Assembly (NCBI RefSeq): GCF_001469895.1
Contig: NZ_LOPY01000009.1
Location: 1 to 64,000, forward strand
From: Pseudoalteromonas sp. XI10
Lineage (GTDB): Bacteria > Pseudomonadota > Gammaproteobacteria > Enterobacterales > Alteromonadaceae
Length of the DNA: 64,000 nucleotides
Direction: 5' to 3'
A program made the translations under genes and the position numbers. Of this stretch, positions 37,831-46,979 are shown in pieces. The stretch's first letter is position 1. Each line of letters opens with the position of its first letter. Under the pieces are notes generated by a model. That model had not been told where the DNA came from and ran no database searches. It saw only the letters and a list, made by a program, of their open reading frames with translations.

Positions 37831-38132
37831 CCTCAACCCCTTAATACTTTTTAACCAGCACAATATAAATGACAGCGTTGTCAGTGTCAATTTTAACCAA
37901 TTTACTTTTACTCATTCGATTATACTAATAAGAATAAGAAAATTAAGAAAAAAGAACGTCTGTTTGTAAAATAGGTAAGATTATAGGATTGGTATTTATG
38001 TGTTTAAAATATAGAAACTAATACTATTAGATGGCAACCGAGGAAGCAATAGCGGTACAAAATGCTACAATTCATAAATTTCAGGCACAAAAAAGCCGCA
38101 CCTAAGTGCGGCTTTTTTACTTAATATTGCTA
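37831..38132. other. 302-bp intergenic region, pilE operon to rplI
   Basis: No open frame with a ribosome site is seen. The AT-rich half next to pilE probably holds its promoter. A lone GATTGGTAT (37987-37995) resembles a half of the MITE end, but no partner is found. The rplI-side end is the terminator at 38089-38117. Confidence 0.6.
38089..38117 (-). terminator. Terminator of the rpsF-priB-rpsR-rplI operon
   Basis: GCCGCAC / GTGCGGC with a four-base loop is flanked by A and T runs. It lies 16 bases past the rplI stop on the minus strand. Confidence 0.9.
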
Positions 38133-38585
38133 TTAAGCTTCAGCGATAACGATTACTTTGATAGTAGCCGATACGTCTGAGTGTACTGCGATTGCTACGT
38201 CAAATTCGCCAGTCTCACGGATAGTACCTAGAGGTAAACGAACTTCTGATTTAGCAACTTCAACGCCAACAGCTGAAATAGCTTCAGCGATGTCGCGAGT
38301 ACCGATAGAACCGAATAACTTGCCTTCGTCACCAGCTTTAGAAACTAGTGTAACTTCAGCTAATGCTTCTAACTTGTCAGCGCGAGCTTGAGCAGCAGCT
38401 AGATCTTCAGCGATCTTAGCTTCTAAATCAGCACGACGTGCTTCGAAAGTTTCGATGTTAGCTTTAGTTGCAGGAACTGCCTTACCTTGTGGGAAAAGGA
38501 AGTTACGTGCGAAGCCAGATTTAACTACAACCTGGTCACCTAGGCCACCTAGGTTTGCGATCTTGTCTAGTAGAATAACTTGCAT
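38133..38585 (-). CDS. rplI: 50S ribosomal protein L9
   Basis: The 150-residue protein opens [19 protein letters not shown], the conserved L9 N-terminal domain. It has the long connecting helix (about 40-75) and the C-terminal domain. It is last in the rpsF-priB-rpsR-rplI operon and is followed by a terminator. Confidence 0.98.
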   Translation of the reverse strand: MQVILLDKIANLGGLGDQVVVKSGFARNFLFPQGKAVPATKANIETFEARRADLEAKIAEDLAAAQARADKLEALAEVTLVSKAGDEGKLFGSIGTRDIAEAISAVGVEVAKSEVRLPLGTIRETGEFDVAIAVHSDVSATIKVIVIAEA

Positions 38586-38620
38586 GTCTCTACACCTTTT
38601 AAAAACTGTTAATCCGCTGC

Positions 38621-38848
38621 TTACTTATGTAAGTCAGTGTATGGAAGAAGGGCTAAGTAGCGAGCACGCTTGATAGCAGTTGCTAGCTGACGCTGATATT
38701 TAGCGCTAGTACCTGTGATACGGCTAGGTACGATTTTGCCACTTTCTGTAACATAGTTTCTAAGAGTAGCTAGATCTTTATAATCGATTTGTTGTACGCC
38801 TTCCGCTTTGAAGCGGCAGAACTTACGACGTCTGAAATAACGTGCCAT
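38621..38848 (-). CDS. rpsR: 30S ribosomal protein S18
   Basis: The 75-residue protein starts [13 protein letters not shown] and contains [27 protein letters not shown], the S18 signature. It sits between priB and rplI, with 35 bases to rplI. Confidence 0.98.
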
Positions 38849-38860
38849 GAGTAAAATTCC

Positions 38861-39187
38861 TCAAAAAATTCTTTCTATATGTTGAGCATGCAAGACCAAT
38901 TGGCTTAAGCCGTTTCGGCCTTCGTGACGGTTTAAAAACCCCGTCACTTGCACTTGTTGCCCAACGTGCAATTGTTGAGTTTGTTGTTGCATTGGCGTGC
39001 CGCTGGCAACAACTTGAAGCCTGACATAACTATTACGGTTAAGGTCTGCTTCAACTTGCATCGATTTATGTTCAAGAACAAAAATACAATGCGGTATACC
39101 AGCAGGGCTTTGACTATATTTAGGTGTTTTACAAACAACCCCAGATAATGTCAGCTGATTCATATAAGGATTAAGCGGTTGGCTCAT
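38861..39187 (-). CDS. priB: Primosomal replication protein N PriB
   Basis: PriB is an SSB-like OB-fold protein of the PriA replication restart pathway. The 108-residue product has an MNQLTLSGVVCKTP segment near 9-22, AGIPHCIFVLEHKS near 29-42, and NGLSQLVLHAQHIERI at the end. The first ATG (39187) carries eight extra residues compared with E. coli but has a GAG upstream, while the inner ATG lacks one. Its place between rpsF and rpsR is conserved. Confidence 0.93.
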   Translation of the reverse strand: MSQPLNPYMNQLTLSGVVCKTPKYSQSPAGIPHCIFVLEHKSMQVEADLNRNSYVRLQVVASGTPMQQQTQQLHVGQQVQVTGFLNRHEGRNGLSQLVLHAQHIERIF

Positions 39188-39230
39188 CTTTTTGTCTCAA
39201 CTGCAAGCGCCATGCTTGAACTCAAAACGA

Positions 39231-39572
39231 TTAAGCAGCTGGTGCTTCTTTCTTCTCTTCTTTCGCAAGAGGAGATGCTTCAGTTACAGCGTCTTTAGTA
39301 CGCATAACTAAGTTACGAAGCACTGCATCGTTGTAGCGGAAAGTAGTTTCTAGCTCGCTGATTACTTCAGTAGGTGCTTCAACGTTCATAAGAACATAAT
39401 GAGCTTTGTGAAGCTTGTCGATTGGGTAAGCCAATTGACGACGGCCCCAGTCTTCAAGACGGTGGATAGTACCACCAGCTTCAGTGATAGAACCAGTATA
39501 ACGTTCGATCATACCAGGTACTTGCTCACTCTGATCAGGGTGAACCATGAATACGATTTCGTAATGACGCAT
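39231..39572 (-). CDS. rpsF: 30S ribosomal protein S6
   Basis: The 113-residue protein starts [18 protein letters not shown] and has the [11 protein letters not shown] segment near 45-55. Its tail (EEKKEAPAA) is charged, and S6 tails are the substrate of RimK, which is encoded at 24110-25015. It is first in the operon. Confidence 0.98.
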   Translation of the reverse strand: MRHYEIVFMVHPDQSEQVPGMIERYTGSITEAGGTIHRLEDWGRRQLAYPIDKLHKAHYVLMNVEAPTEVISELETTFRYNDAVLRNLVMRTKDAVTEASPLAKEEKKEAPAA

Positions 39573-39755
39573 GGATATTCCTTACGGTTAATAGAGCCTT
39601 CTACCGTTTCGGCCAGTCGGTTTAAGGCAAGGAATTAAATTTAATAAGCCGAAATGAGCGCGCATTTTACGCTTAGATTGATAATTAAGCAAGATAAAAC
39701 AGCAAGCCAAGCTAGATTATTGTGCTCTATTAAGATTTTCTAAACGCTAAAAACA

Positions 39756-39783
39756 AAAAACCCAGCCGAAGCTGGGTTTTTGA
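39756..39783 (-). terminator. Terminator of rpmB-rpmG
   Basis: On the minus strand ACCCAGC-UUCG-GCTGGGT forms a stem capped by a stable UUCG tetraloop, followed by TTTTTTGTTTTT. Confidence 0.92.
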
Positions 39784-39800
39784 TATTCTGAAAACTAAAA

Positions 39801-39956
39801 TTACTTGATTTTAGCTTCTTTGAAAATCACGTGTTTACGAGCTTTAGGATCGTATTTTTTGATTTCCATTTTTTCAGGCATGTTACGCTTGTTCTTGTCG
39901 GTAGTGTAGAAAAAACCAGTACCAGCAGTTGAAACTAAACGGATCTTATCGCGCAT
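39801..39956 (-). CDS. rpmG: 50S ribosomal protein L33
   Basis: A 51-residue protein reads [19 protein letters not shown] and ends [10 protein letters not shown], the L33 sequence without cysteine zinc knuckles. It lies 11 bases after rpmB on the minus strand, the usual rpmB-rpmG pair. Confidence 0.97.
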   Translation of the reverse strand: MRDKIRLVSTAGTGFFYTTDKNKRNMPEKMEIKKYDPKARKHVIFKEAKIK

Positions 39957-39967
39957 GATTCAGTTCC

Positions 39968-40204
39968 TTAAACTTTTTCGCCACGAGCACGGATTTCTGT
40001 AAGAACCGCGTCGATGCCTTTTTTATCGATAATACGCATACCTTTAGTAGTAGTGCGTAGTGTTACAAAACGTTTTTCACTTTCAACCCAAAAACGGTGA
40101 GTTTGTAGGTTAGGTAGGAAACGACGTTTAGTCGCGTTTCTCGCGTGTGAACGGTGGTTACCAACCGCTGGACGCTTACCTGTAACTTGACATACTTTAG
40201 ACAT
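39968..40204 (-). CDS. rpmB: 50S ribosomal protein L28
   Basis: The 78-residue protein begins [20 protein letters not shown] and contains the [20 protein letters not shown] segment, the L28 signature. The rpmB-rpmG pair is preceded by radC on the same strand, as in E. coli (radC-rpmB-rpmG). The 273-bp gap to radC probably holds its promoter. Confidence 0.98.
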   Translation of the reverse strand: MSKVCQVTGKRPAVGNHRSHARNATKRRFLPNLQTHRFWVESEKRFVTLRTTTKGMRIIDKKGIDAVLTEIRARGEKV

Positions 40205-40477
40205 GTCTATATATCTCCAATAACTTCGCTCGAGCTTAATTTTCCCTTAGGCCAGTATTTGTGCCCCGGGATAAATCGAAGGGCGCTCTTTATACAGCTT
40301 ATACAGGCAAAGATCAAGTAACAGATCTTATCCAATCAGCTCATGTGTAAATTTGATAGCGGCTAATTATAAAGATCGAATGCCCTTAGGGAAAGTAAAA
40401 ACTGCATTTAAATTAAACTAATTTCTAAAATCGCCCTAAACTGCTCATTTTTAACACACTCTCTAATACAGTTGGCT

Positions 40478-41152
40478 CTATATAAGCCCTCTTTCAGCAA
40501 ACGAAACACAATTTTCACCACCCACTATGATGTGATCCAGCACATTTATATCAATTAAGGCTAAGGCTTGCTGTAATTTTGTGGTGATTAATTTATCGGC
40601 CTGACTAGGTTCAGCAACCCCACTTGGGTGGTTATGAGCAAGTATTAGAGCCGCCGCATTATTACGCAGTGCAGCTTTAACAACTTCGCGTGGGTAAACA
40701 GAAGCGGCATTAATAGTGCCGTAAAAAAGTACTTCGTCTTTAATTAGCTGGTTTTGACTATCTAAGTACAGCACCATAAATACTTCTTGCTGTAAGCCAC
40801 GTAATTGAATAGTTAAATAGTCATACACAGCTTGCGGCGAAGTAAATAGTGCATCGCGCTTACATTGCTCAAGCATATAGCGCCGGCTTAGCTCAAGTAC
40901 CGCTTGAAGCTGCACATACTTAGCGGCTCCTAAACCCTTTTGGGCACAAAACTCTTGTTCAGATGCATTAAATAAGTCGTGCAAAGTGCTGTTTATATCG
41001 AGTAGGTGCTCAGCCAGCTCAATGGCATTCATGCCCGGCACACCGGTACGTAAGAAGATTGCTAATAACTCTGCATCTGAGAGTGCTTTGGCGCCTTGGG
41101 CAAGTAACTTCTCCCGAGGCCTTGCTGATAAAGGTAGATCTGTTAATGGCAT
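40478..41152 (-). CDS. radC: RadC (JAMM/MPN domain) protein
   Basis: I take the ATG at 41152 (224 residues, beginning [17 protein letters not shown]) because AAGGATG lies upstream and this matches the family N-terminus. An ATG at 41206 would add 18 unrelated residues. A helix-hairpin-helix-like N-terminal part is followed by the JAMM metal motif [16 protein letters not shown] near 172-187. Function is unsettled: the old link to radiation repair is not well supported. It is divergent from coaBC, as in E. coli. Confidence 0.95.
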   Translation of the reverse strand: MPLTDLPLSARPREKLLAQGAKALSDAELLAIFLRTGVPGMNAIELAEHLLDINSTLHDLFNASEQEFCAQKGLGAAKYVQLQAVLELSRRYMLEQCKRDALFTSPQAVYDYLTIQLRGLQQEVFMVLYLDSQNQLIKDEVLFYGTINAASVYPREVVKAALRNNAAALILAHNHPSGVAEPSQADKLITTKLQQALALIDINVLDHIIVGGENCVSFAERGLI

Positions 41153-41296
41153 TGCTTCATCCTTAAAACAACTATTCCACTTATTAAACTGTACTATAAA
41201 ATCCAATTTTTTCCTGTCTGTATAAAAGAAAACTTCATGCTATCGGTAAAGATTTGCTATCGTTAGCCCATATCGACAAAGGTTAAATTTCACGTA

Positions 41297-42490
41297 ATGA
41301 CAAAATCAGTAAATAAAAAAATCCTGCTAGGTATGAGTGGTGGTATTGCAGCCTATAAATGCGCAGAACTTGTTCGCCGTTTAAAAGATCAAGGCTGTGA
41401 AGTAAAAGTCGTCATGACCGACTCAGCCAAACACTTTATTACTCCTTTAACTATGCAAGCGGTAAGCGGTGAGATTGTTTCTGATTCATTACTCGACCCA
41501 GCAGCAGAAGCTGCAATGGGTCATATCGAATTTGCCAAATGGGCAGACCTTATTTTAGTCGCCCCAGCAACCAGTAATATTTTAGCCAAAATGGCCATGG
41601 GTATTGCAGATGACTTACTGACGACCCTGCTACTCGCCACCCCAGCAAAAGTGGCGGTTGCACCTGCAATGAACCAACAAATGTATGCCCACCCTGCTAC
41701 ACAAGCAAATCTTGCCACACTTAGTGAGCGTGGTGTGGTTATTTGGGGCCCAGGTAAAGGCGAGCAAGCCTGTGGTGATGTAGGCGCAGGACGCATGTTA
41801 GAGCCTCATGAGTTAGTCGCGCTTTGTACACAACCTGAGGTAGAGCCATTACTTGCAGGCAAAACCATCACGATTACAGCAGGACCAACCCGAGAAGCCC
41901 TTGACCCTGTTCGTTATATCTCTAACCACAGCTCAGGCAAAATGGGTTATGCCCTTTCAGAAGCTGCACTTGCGCTAGGTGCAAAGGTAAATCTGATTTC
42001 AGGCCCCGTAACAATTAAAGCACCTGCTAATGCCCTGCTTACTAATATAGAAAGTGCTGAGCAATTACTTACCGCCTCAATGAAGCTAGCCGCGCAATCG
42101 GATGCTTTTATCGGCTGTGCAGCAGTGGCTGATTACCGTGCAGCAGCAATTCATGAGCAAAAGATGAAAAAGCAAGGTGATGAACTAACCCTTACCTTAG
42201 TTAAAAATCCAGATGTTATCGCTAACGTCGCTGCGCTTAGCGAAAACCGCCCTTATACCGTTGGCTTTGCGGCAGAAACTCAAGATGTTGCAAGCTATGC
42301 ACAAGGTAAATTAAAGAACAAAAACCTCGATATGATCTGCGCAAATGACGTATCAAAAGAAGGTCTTGGCTTTAATTCTGATCATAATGCTTTAACACTC
42401 TTCTGGCACAATGAGCAGCTAGATTTAGCAATGGGAAGTAAAAAAGATTTAGCCATGAGCGTAATGACTGAGCTTGCCAAGCGTTTGTAA
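41297..42490 (+). CDS. coaBC: Bifunctional CoaBC (Dfp)
   Basis: CoaB joins cysteine to 4'-phosphopantothenate and CoaC decarboxylates the product, giving 4'-phosphopantetheine for coenzyme A. The 397-residue protein has the CoaC part ([10 protein letters not shown] near 12-21, [13 protein letters not shown] near 120-132). The CoaB part follows ([20 protein letters not shown] near 194-213, GFAAET near 318-323). It is full length. Confidence 0.97.
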   Translation: MTKSVNKKILLGMSGGIAAYKCAELVRRLKDQGCEVKVVMTDSAKHFITPLTMQAVSGEIVSDSLLDPAAEAAMGHIEFAKWADLILVAPATSNILAKMAMGIADDLLTTLLLATPAKVAVAPAMNQQMYAHPATQANLATLSERGVVIWGPGKGEQACGDVGAGRMLEPHELVALCTQPEVEPLLAGKTITITAGPTREALDPVRYISNHSSGKMGYALSEAALALGAKVNLISGPVTIKAPANALLTNIESAEQLLTASMKLAAQSDAFIGCAAVADYRAAAIHEQKMKKQGDELTLTLVKNPDVIANVAALSENRPYTVGFAAETQDVASYAQGKLKNKNLDMICANDVSKEGLGFNSDHNALTLFWHNEQLDLAMGSKKDLAMSVMTELAKRL

Positions 42491-42602
42491 AAATGCTGGA
42501 AAGAAACTGAATAAAACATTAACATAAGCCACTCATTTGCACAAAAAATGGCTTGTCTGACTCCCAACAGCGCAAGTAATAAATTATAAGAAAGGAATGG
42601 TC

Positions 42603-43190
42603 ATGCCTGCGACAAAAAGAAGTAATCGCAAAGAGCAGATTCTGCAAGCACTCGCACAAATGTTAGAAACCAGCCCAGGTCAACGTATCACAACCGCAAA
42701 ACTCGCGGCCGAGGTAGGTGTGTCTGAAGCTGCGTTATATCGTCATTTTCCGAGTAAAGCACGGATGTTTGAGGGCCTAATCGAGTTTATTGAAGATACC
42801 CTGTTATCACGCATTAACCTCATTTTAGAAAATGAGAAAGAAAGCCAAACACGTGTATACAATATTTTGCTGTTATTGTTAGCCTTCGCCGAGAAAAACC
42901 CGGGCATTACCCGCATTTTGACCGGTGATGCCTTACAAGGTGAGCAAGAGCGTTTACGTGAGCGTGTACAAGGCTTATTTGAAAAGCTAGAAACTCAGTT
43001 CAAGCAAGTGCTACGCGAACGCAAACTTCGCGAAGGTAAAGCATTCCAGTCAGACGAAAGCACCCTAGCCAACTTCTTACTCGCCTATGTAGAAGGTAAG
43101 ATGAACCAATTCGTGCGCAGCGACTTTAAAGCAAAACCAAGTGCACAATTTGAAAAACAATGGCCAGAACTACAGAAGATTTGGTTGTAG
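42603..43190 (+). CDS. slmA: Nucleoid occlusion factor SlmA
   Basis: SlmA binds DNA sites over the nucleoid and blocks FtsZ assembly there. The ATG at 42603 has AAGGA six bases upstream (195 residues). The ATG at 42597 would leave no spacing. The TetR-type helix-turn-helix (about 26-50, [20 protein letters not shown]) and the FtsZ-binding C-terminal helices match E. coli SlmA along the length. It follows coaBC by 112 bases. The gap downstream starts the repeat-bounded four-helix-bundle insertion. Confidence 0.95.
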   Translation: MPATKRSNRKEQILQALAQMLETSPGQRITTAKLAAEVGVSEAALYRHFPSKARMFEGLIEFIEDTLLSRINLILENEKESQTRVYNILLLLLAFAEKNPGITRILTGDALQGEQERLRERVQGLFEKLETQFKQVLRERKLREGKAFQSDESTLANFLLAYVEGKMNQFVRSDFKAKPSAQFEKQWPELQKIWL

Positions 43191-43324
43191 TGAGTTGCTA
43201 GGGGAAAGTTTGAGCTGTCAGCCTTCAGCCGTCAGCTATCAGATTTAACTCAAAACAGTTAGCGAGCTTCTAGGGGAAAGAGTAAAGTTAGCAAGCTGCT
43301 TTCTAACTTTCCCCTTTCTAACTA

Positions 43325-43678
43325 CTACCTTTGATTCGCATTATTAATTGCTCTGATTAAGCCCGCTAACATCATTGATAATTCCTGCGTTTCCATTATC
43401 CATTTATTTGCCAGCTCTGTGCTAACTTCACCGACCTGAAGCGATATATAGAGCTGTGATCTTAGCTCACCACAACTTCCTTTTGCATAGTAAAGAAAAC
43501 GCACACAATCTTTTGAAGACATCCGCTCATAGCCTTCTGCTATATTCGATGAAATAGACAAACTAGAGCGCTTAATTTGGTCTTTCAAACAATACTCACG
43601 ACTCGATTTAAAGTGTTGAAAAATTGCAATTGCTAGCGTAGCAGAGCGCTTCCAAACATCTAGGCTTTCAAATTTCAT
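43325..43678 (-). CDS. Four-helix bundle (S23-like / Avd-like) protein
   Basis: The 117-residue protein starts MKFESLDVWKRSATLAIAIF and contains SIAEGYERMS near 63-72 and FLYYAKGSCGELRSQL near 80-95. This is the four-helix bundle family first described from 23S rRNA intervening sequences and also related to the Avd proteins of diversity-generating retroelements. No reverse transcriptase or variable repeat is nearby. The gene is bracketed by copies of a 15-bp repeat (43305-43319 on the left, 43723-43940 on the right) and by TAGGGGAAAG-type inverted copies at 43198-43212. Function is unknown; the location suggests an inserted cassette. Confidence 0.8.
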   Translation of the reverse strand: MKFESLDVWKRSATLAIAIFQHFKSSREYCLKDQIKRSSLSISSNIAEGYERMSSKDCVRFLYYAKGSCGELRSQLYISLQVGEVSTELANKWIMETQELSMMLAGLIRAINNANQR

Positions 43679-43722
43679 TTTAAATATCCTTATTTAAAAC
43701 ATATCTCTACTTATAGCCTAGC

Positions 43723-43940
43723 AACTCCCATATTCCAACTTTCCCATATTTCAACTTTCCCATATTTCAACTTTCCCCTTTCTAACTTTCCCCTTTCTAA
43801 CTTTCCCCTTTCTAACTTTCCCCTTTCTAACTTTCCCCTTTCTAACTTTCCCCTTTCTAACTTTCCCCTTTCTAACTTTCCCCTTGCAACTTTCCCCTTG
43901 CAACTTTCCCCTAGCAACTTTCCCCTCGTAACTTCCCCTT
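43723..43940. repeat. Tandem array of 14-16 bp units
   Basis: Seven perfect copies of AACTTTCCCCTTTCT lie at 43769-43873. Two 16-bp units (AACTTTCCCATATTTC) and a degenerate 14-bp unit lie to the left, and four 14-bp units (AACTTTCCCCTTGC and variants) to the right. All units share the AACTTTCCC core. Because the main unit is 15 bp it keeps a frame open (GKLER repeats), but that frame is not a gene. A single copy of the unit occurs on the other side of the neighbouring gene at 43305-43319. Confidence 0.9.
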
Positions 43941-44036
43941 CCACCTCCCCAAACACGCCACTTATCGTATCTACTCGAATTGTTTATTAAAAACGCTACA
44001 CTGGGTGCATCAATTTAAAAACAACGAGAAAGATAA

Positions 44037-46790
44037 ATGAAAGCGCAATTATCACTTTTGAGCTTAGCCTTGGTGACAAGCCTTGGTAGTGCACAGGTTA
44101 GTGCGAAAGAAGCTCTGCAATTTAAAGACGTGTTTGATTTTAAATACGCAAAAGGCACCCAACTTTCTGAAGATGGCCAAATTCTTAGCTTTAGTGCCGA
44201 CCCTTATCGCGGTAATGCACAAGGTTTGGTTTATACATTAAACAACAACACCCTGCTAACTAGCGTTGAGCGCGGTACTCGCCCAACTATTAATAAAGCA
44301 GCAAACTGGGTAGCTTTTACTCAGGTACCTACCCTACTTGAAAAAGAAACCACCAAGAAAAAAGACCAGCTAAAAAACAACCTTGTTTTAGTGAATACTA
44401 ACAATGGTGAGCAACAAACCTTTAACGATGTAAAAGACTATGCACTATCGGATGATGGTGTATGGCTTGCTTACCGACTAGATAAGAAAGCAGATAAAAA
44501 AGACGGCGAAGAAAAAGACGAAAACAGCAGCGAAATCAAGCCAGACAAAAAAGATAAAAGCTTTGATTTAGTGCTTGTTAACCTTCAAGACAAAACCACT
44601 CACACTGTAGATAATGTATTTAGTTATGCAATGAGTAGCACTGGCGAGCAATTATTAGCAAGCCAAAGCTACAGTGATGGTGCCGACAACCAAGTTGTAT
44701 TGGTTGATCTTAATAATGACTTTGCAACGAGTGTACTGATTGATGAGCCGGGTGTGGTGGCAAATAAAATAGCTTGGCAACCAAACAGCAATACCGCAGC
44801 GCTATTAATTGGTAATTACGTTAATAATGATACACGCCGTCGTGACCACAGCTTACAGCTTTTACAAAATGGGGCGCTTTCAACCATTAACTCTGCAGAT
44901 AGTAGCTGGACTATTGGCAAAACAGCATCGCTAAAATGGTCTGAAGATGGTGCTCGTTTATACTTTGAAAACCACCCTAAACTCGCTGCAAAAGTTGTTG
45001 CAAAAGAATACAAAGATGAAGCCTCTTTATATGATTTCGATACCATTCGCGACCAAAAGGGCCTAAACGTTTGGCACAATAAAGACGCTGAAATTAAGCC
45101 ACGCGAAGAGCAGCAATGGAACAAAGCGAATAAGCTTCGTCACTATCAAGCGGTATATCATGTAAATGGTCAGCAAGTTGTGCAGTTAAGCACGCCGAAT
45201 ATGCCTGAGGTTTCACTTAATACTCATCGCGAAGCGCTATTAGGCTATTCAGACCGACCTTACCTAGAACGTATTATGTATGGCGGCTTTTACGCAGATT
45301 ACTTCAGTGTTGATGTTAAAACCGGTAAACAAACCGCTATTGTCAGCGACTATCCGTTTAGACCAAGCCTTGCGCCTAATGGTCAATTTGCGGCATTTTT
45401 CCAAGACAGCCAAGTACAGCTTAAAGATTTAGGTAACAACAAGGTTTCGACATTATCTAAAGCAATTAACGCTATTTTTGCTGATGATAAACATGACTAC
45501 CCATCGCCTCAGCCGGGTTATGGTTTTGCAGGCTGGTTAAACGACAGCAGCCAAGTACTGGTTTACAGTAAATTTGATATTTGGGCTTTTGATGTCGTAA
45601 CACAAAAAGCAACCCGTTTAACTCAAGGTAAAGAAACCAATACCCAATATCGTGTTATTAAACTTGATAAAGACCAAGTGGGCTTTGCCAAAGACGAAAC
45701 ATTATTGCTAAGTGCAAAGAACCTGCAAGATAAGCAAACTGAAATTGCCAAACTTGACTTATCAAGCAATAAAGTGAGCAAAGTACTTTCAGGTAAAAAG
45801 CGCTATGATGTGGTGAAAAAGGCGAAAAATGCCGACAAATACCTATTTACTGCGCAAACATATCAGCAATTTCCTGATTACTACCAAACTGACTTTAGCT
45901 TTAAAAAGCCACAGCGTGTTACCAACCTAAACCCACAAATTAGCAACTTTGCATGGGGCCAAAAGCCTGAGCTTATTAGCTACAAAGGGTTTGATGGTGA
46001 AGATTTACAAGGCGTATTAATTAAGCCTGCGGGCTACAAAAAAGGCGATAAGGTTCCAGTAGTTGTATACTTCTACCGCTATATGAGCCAACGCATGTAT
46101 GACTTCCCGAAAATGGAGTTAAATCATCGTCCTAACTTCCCGATGTTTACTTCAAATGGTTATGCGATTTTCTTACCTGATATCCGTTTTGAAATTGGTC
46201 ACCCAGGTAAATCGTCAACCCAAACGATGATCAACGCCACTCAAAAGTTAATTGATTTAGGCATTGCTGATCCAGATAAAATTGGTTTACAAGGTCACTC
46301 ATGGGCAGGCTACCAAAGCGCCTTTATGATCACTCAAACAGATATGTTTAAGGCGGTTGTATCGGGTGCGCCAGTATCTAACATGACCAGTGCTTATAGT
46401 GGTATTCGCTTAAAATCAGGCCTTGCGCGTCAATTCCAATACGAAACAGGTCAAAGCCGCATTGGTAAAACGTTATTCGAAGCGCCAGAGCTATACATCG
46501 AAAATTCACCAGTGTTCTTCGCCGATAAGGTGAATACTCCAATTCTGATTATGTTTGGCGACAAAGATGATGCTGTGCCATGGCACGAAGGTGTTCAGTA
46601 CTACCTAGCGCTTCGTCGTGCGGGTAAAGATTCCACCTTCTTACAATACGAAGGTGAACCACATCACCTGAAGAAATTCCCTAACCAAGTGGATTTTTCA
46701 GTACGCATGATGGAATATTTTGATCACTACTTAAAAGGCAAACCAGCCGCTGAGTGGATCAAAAATGGCATACCCTTTATTGAAGAATAA
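44037..46790 (+). CDS. Exported S9-family (prolyl oligopeptidase type) peptidase
   Basis: The 917-residue protein has a signal peptide (about 1-22, MKAQLSLLSLALVTSLGSAQVSA). A long propeller-like region follows, then a C-terminal alpha/beta hydrolase. The catalytic triad is visible: Ser755 in GHSWAGY, Asp844 in GDKDDAVPW, and His876/877 in EPHHLKK. A lysine/glutamate-rich insert (about 145-180) is unusual. It is probably periplasmic and may scavenge peptides. It is a single-gene unit, followed by a weak terminator at 46831-46856. Confidence 0.9.
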   Translation: MKAQLSLLSLALVTSLGSAQVSAKEALQFKDVFDFKYAKGTQLSEDGQILSFSADPYRGNAQGLVYTLNNNTLLTSVERGTRPTINKAANWVAFTQVPTLLEKETTKKKDQLKNNLVLVNTNNGEQQTFNDVKDYALSDDGVWLAYRLDKKADKKDGEEKDENSSEIKPDKKDKSFDLVLVNLQDKTTHTVDNVFSYAMSSTGEQLLASQSYSDGADNQVVLVDLNNDFATSVLIDEPGVVANKIAWQPNSNTAALLIGNYVNNDTRRRDHSLQLLQNGALSTINSADSSWTIGKTASLKWSEDGARLYFENHPKLAAKVVAKEYKDEASLYDFDTIRDQKGLNVWHNKDAEIKPREEQQWNKANKLRHYQAVYHVNGQQVVQLSTPNMPEVSLNTHREALLGYSDRPYLERIMYGGFYADYFSVDVKTGKQTAIVSDYPFRPSLAPNGQFAAFFQDSQVQLKDLGNNKVSTLSKAINAIFADDKHDYPSPQPGYGFAGWLNDSSQVLVYSKFDIWAFDVVTQKATRLTQGKETNTQYRVIKLDKDQVGFAKDETLLLSAKNLQDKQTEIAKLDLSSNKVSKVLSGKKRYDVVKKAKNADKYLFTAQTYQQFPDYYQTDFSFKKPQRVTNLNPQISNFAWGQKPELISYKGFDGEDLQGVLIKPAGYKKGDKVPVVVYFYRYMSQRMYDFPKMELNHRPNFPMFTSNGYAIFLPDIRFEIGHPGKSSTQTMINATQKLIDLGIADPDKIGLQGHSWAGYQSAFMITQTDMFKAVVSGAPVSNMTSAYSGIRLKSGLARQFQYETGQSRIGKTLFEAPELYIENSPVFFADKVNTPILIMFGDKDDAVPWHEGVQYYLALRRAGKDSTFLQYEGEPHHLKKFPNQVDFSVRMMEYFDHYLKGKPAAEWIKNGIPFIEE

Positions 46791-46830
46791 GCAATAAGCT
46801 GAATTTAAGCTTACTGCACACCTCCCCCAG

Positions 46831-46856
46831 AGCCAGCATTTTTGCTGGCTTTGTTC
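46831..46856 (+). terminator. Weak terminator after the S9 peptidase
   Basis: AGCCAGCA and TGCTGGCT form an 8-bp stem with a four-base loop, followed by TTGTTCT. Confidence 0.6.
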
Positions 46857-46979
46857 TATAAAATCAATCACACCATCTATTTTTTCGATTTTATCAATCG
46901 ATTTAAACCCCAGTTTGTAAGTGGAAAGTTAACCAGAACATAACTATATTTCACCCAACTTCTAACTGGAGACAACACA

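Noticed and set aside
37987..37995. GATTGGTAT half-site like the end of the MITE-like elements
   Set aside because: No partner repeat within a reasonable distance; a nine-base match alone may be chance.
43325..43678. Avd accessory gene of a diversity-generating retroelement
   Set aside because: No reverse transcriptase, template repeat or variable target gene is nearby; only the fold family is shared.
43723..43940. Array that resembles a CRISPR at first sight
   Set aside because: Units are directly adjacent with no spacers, and no cas genes are present.
43711..43956. Open frame of 81 codons with repeating GKLER pentads
   Set aside because: It is a by-product of the 15-bp tandem array, has no ribosome site and no non-repeat protein similarity.
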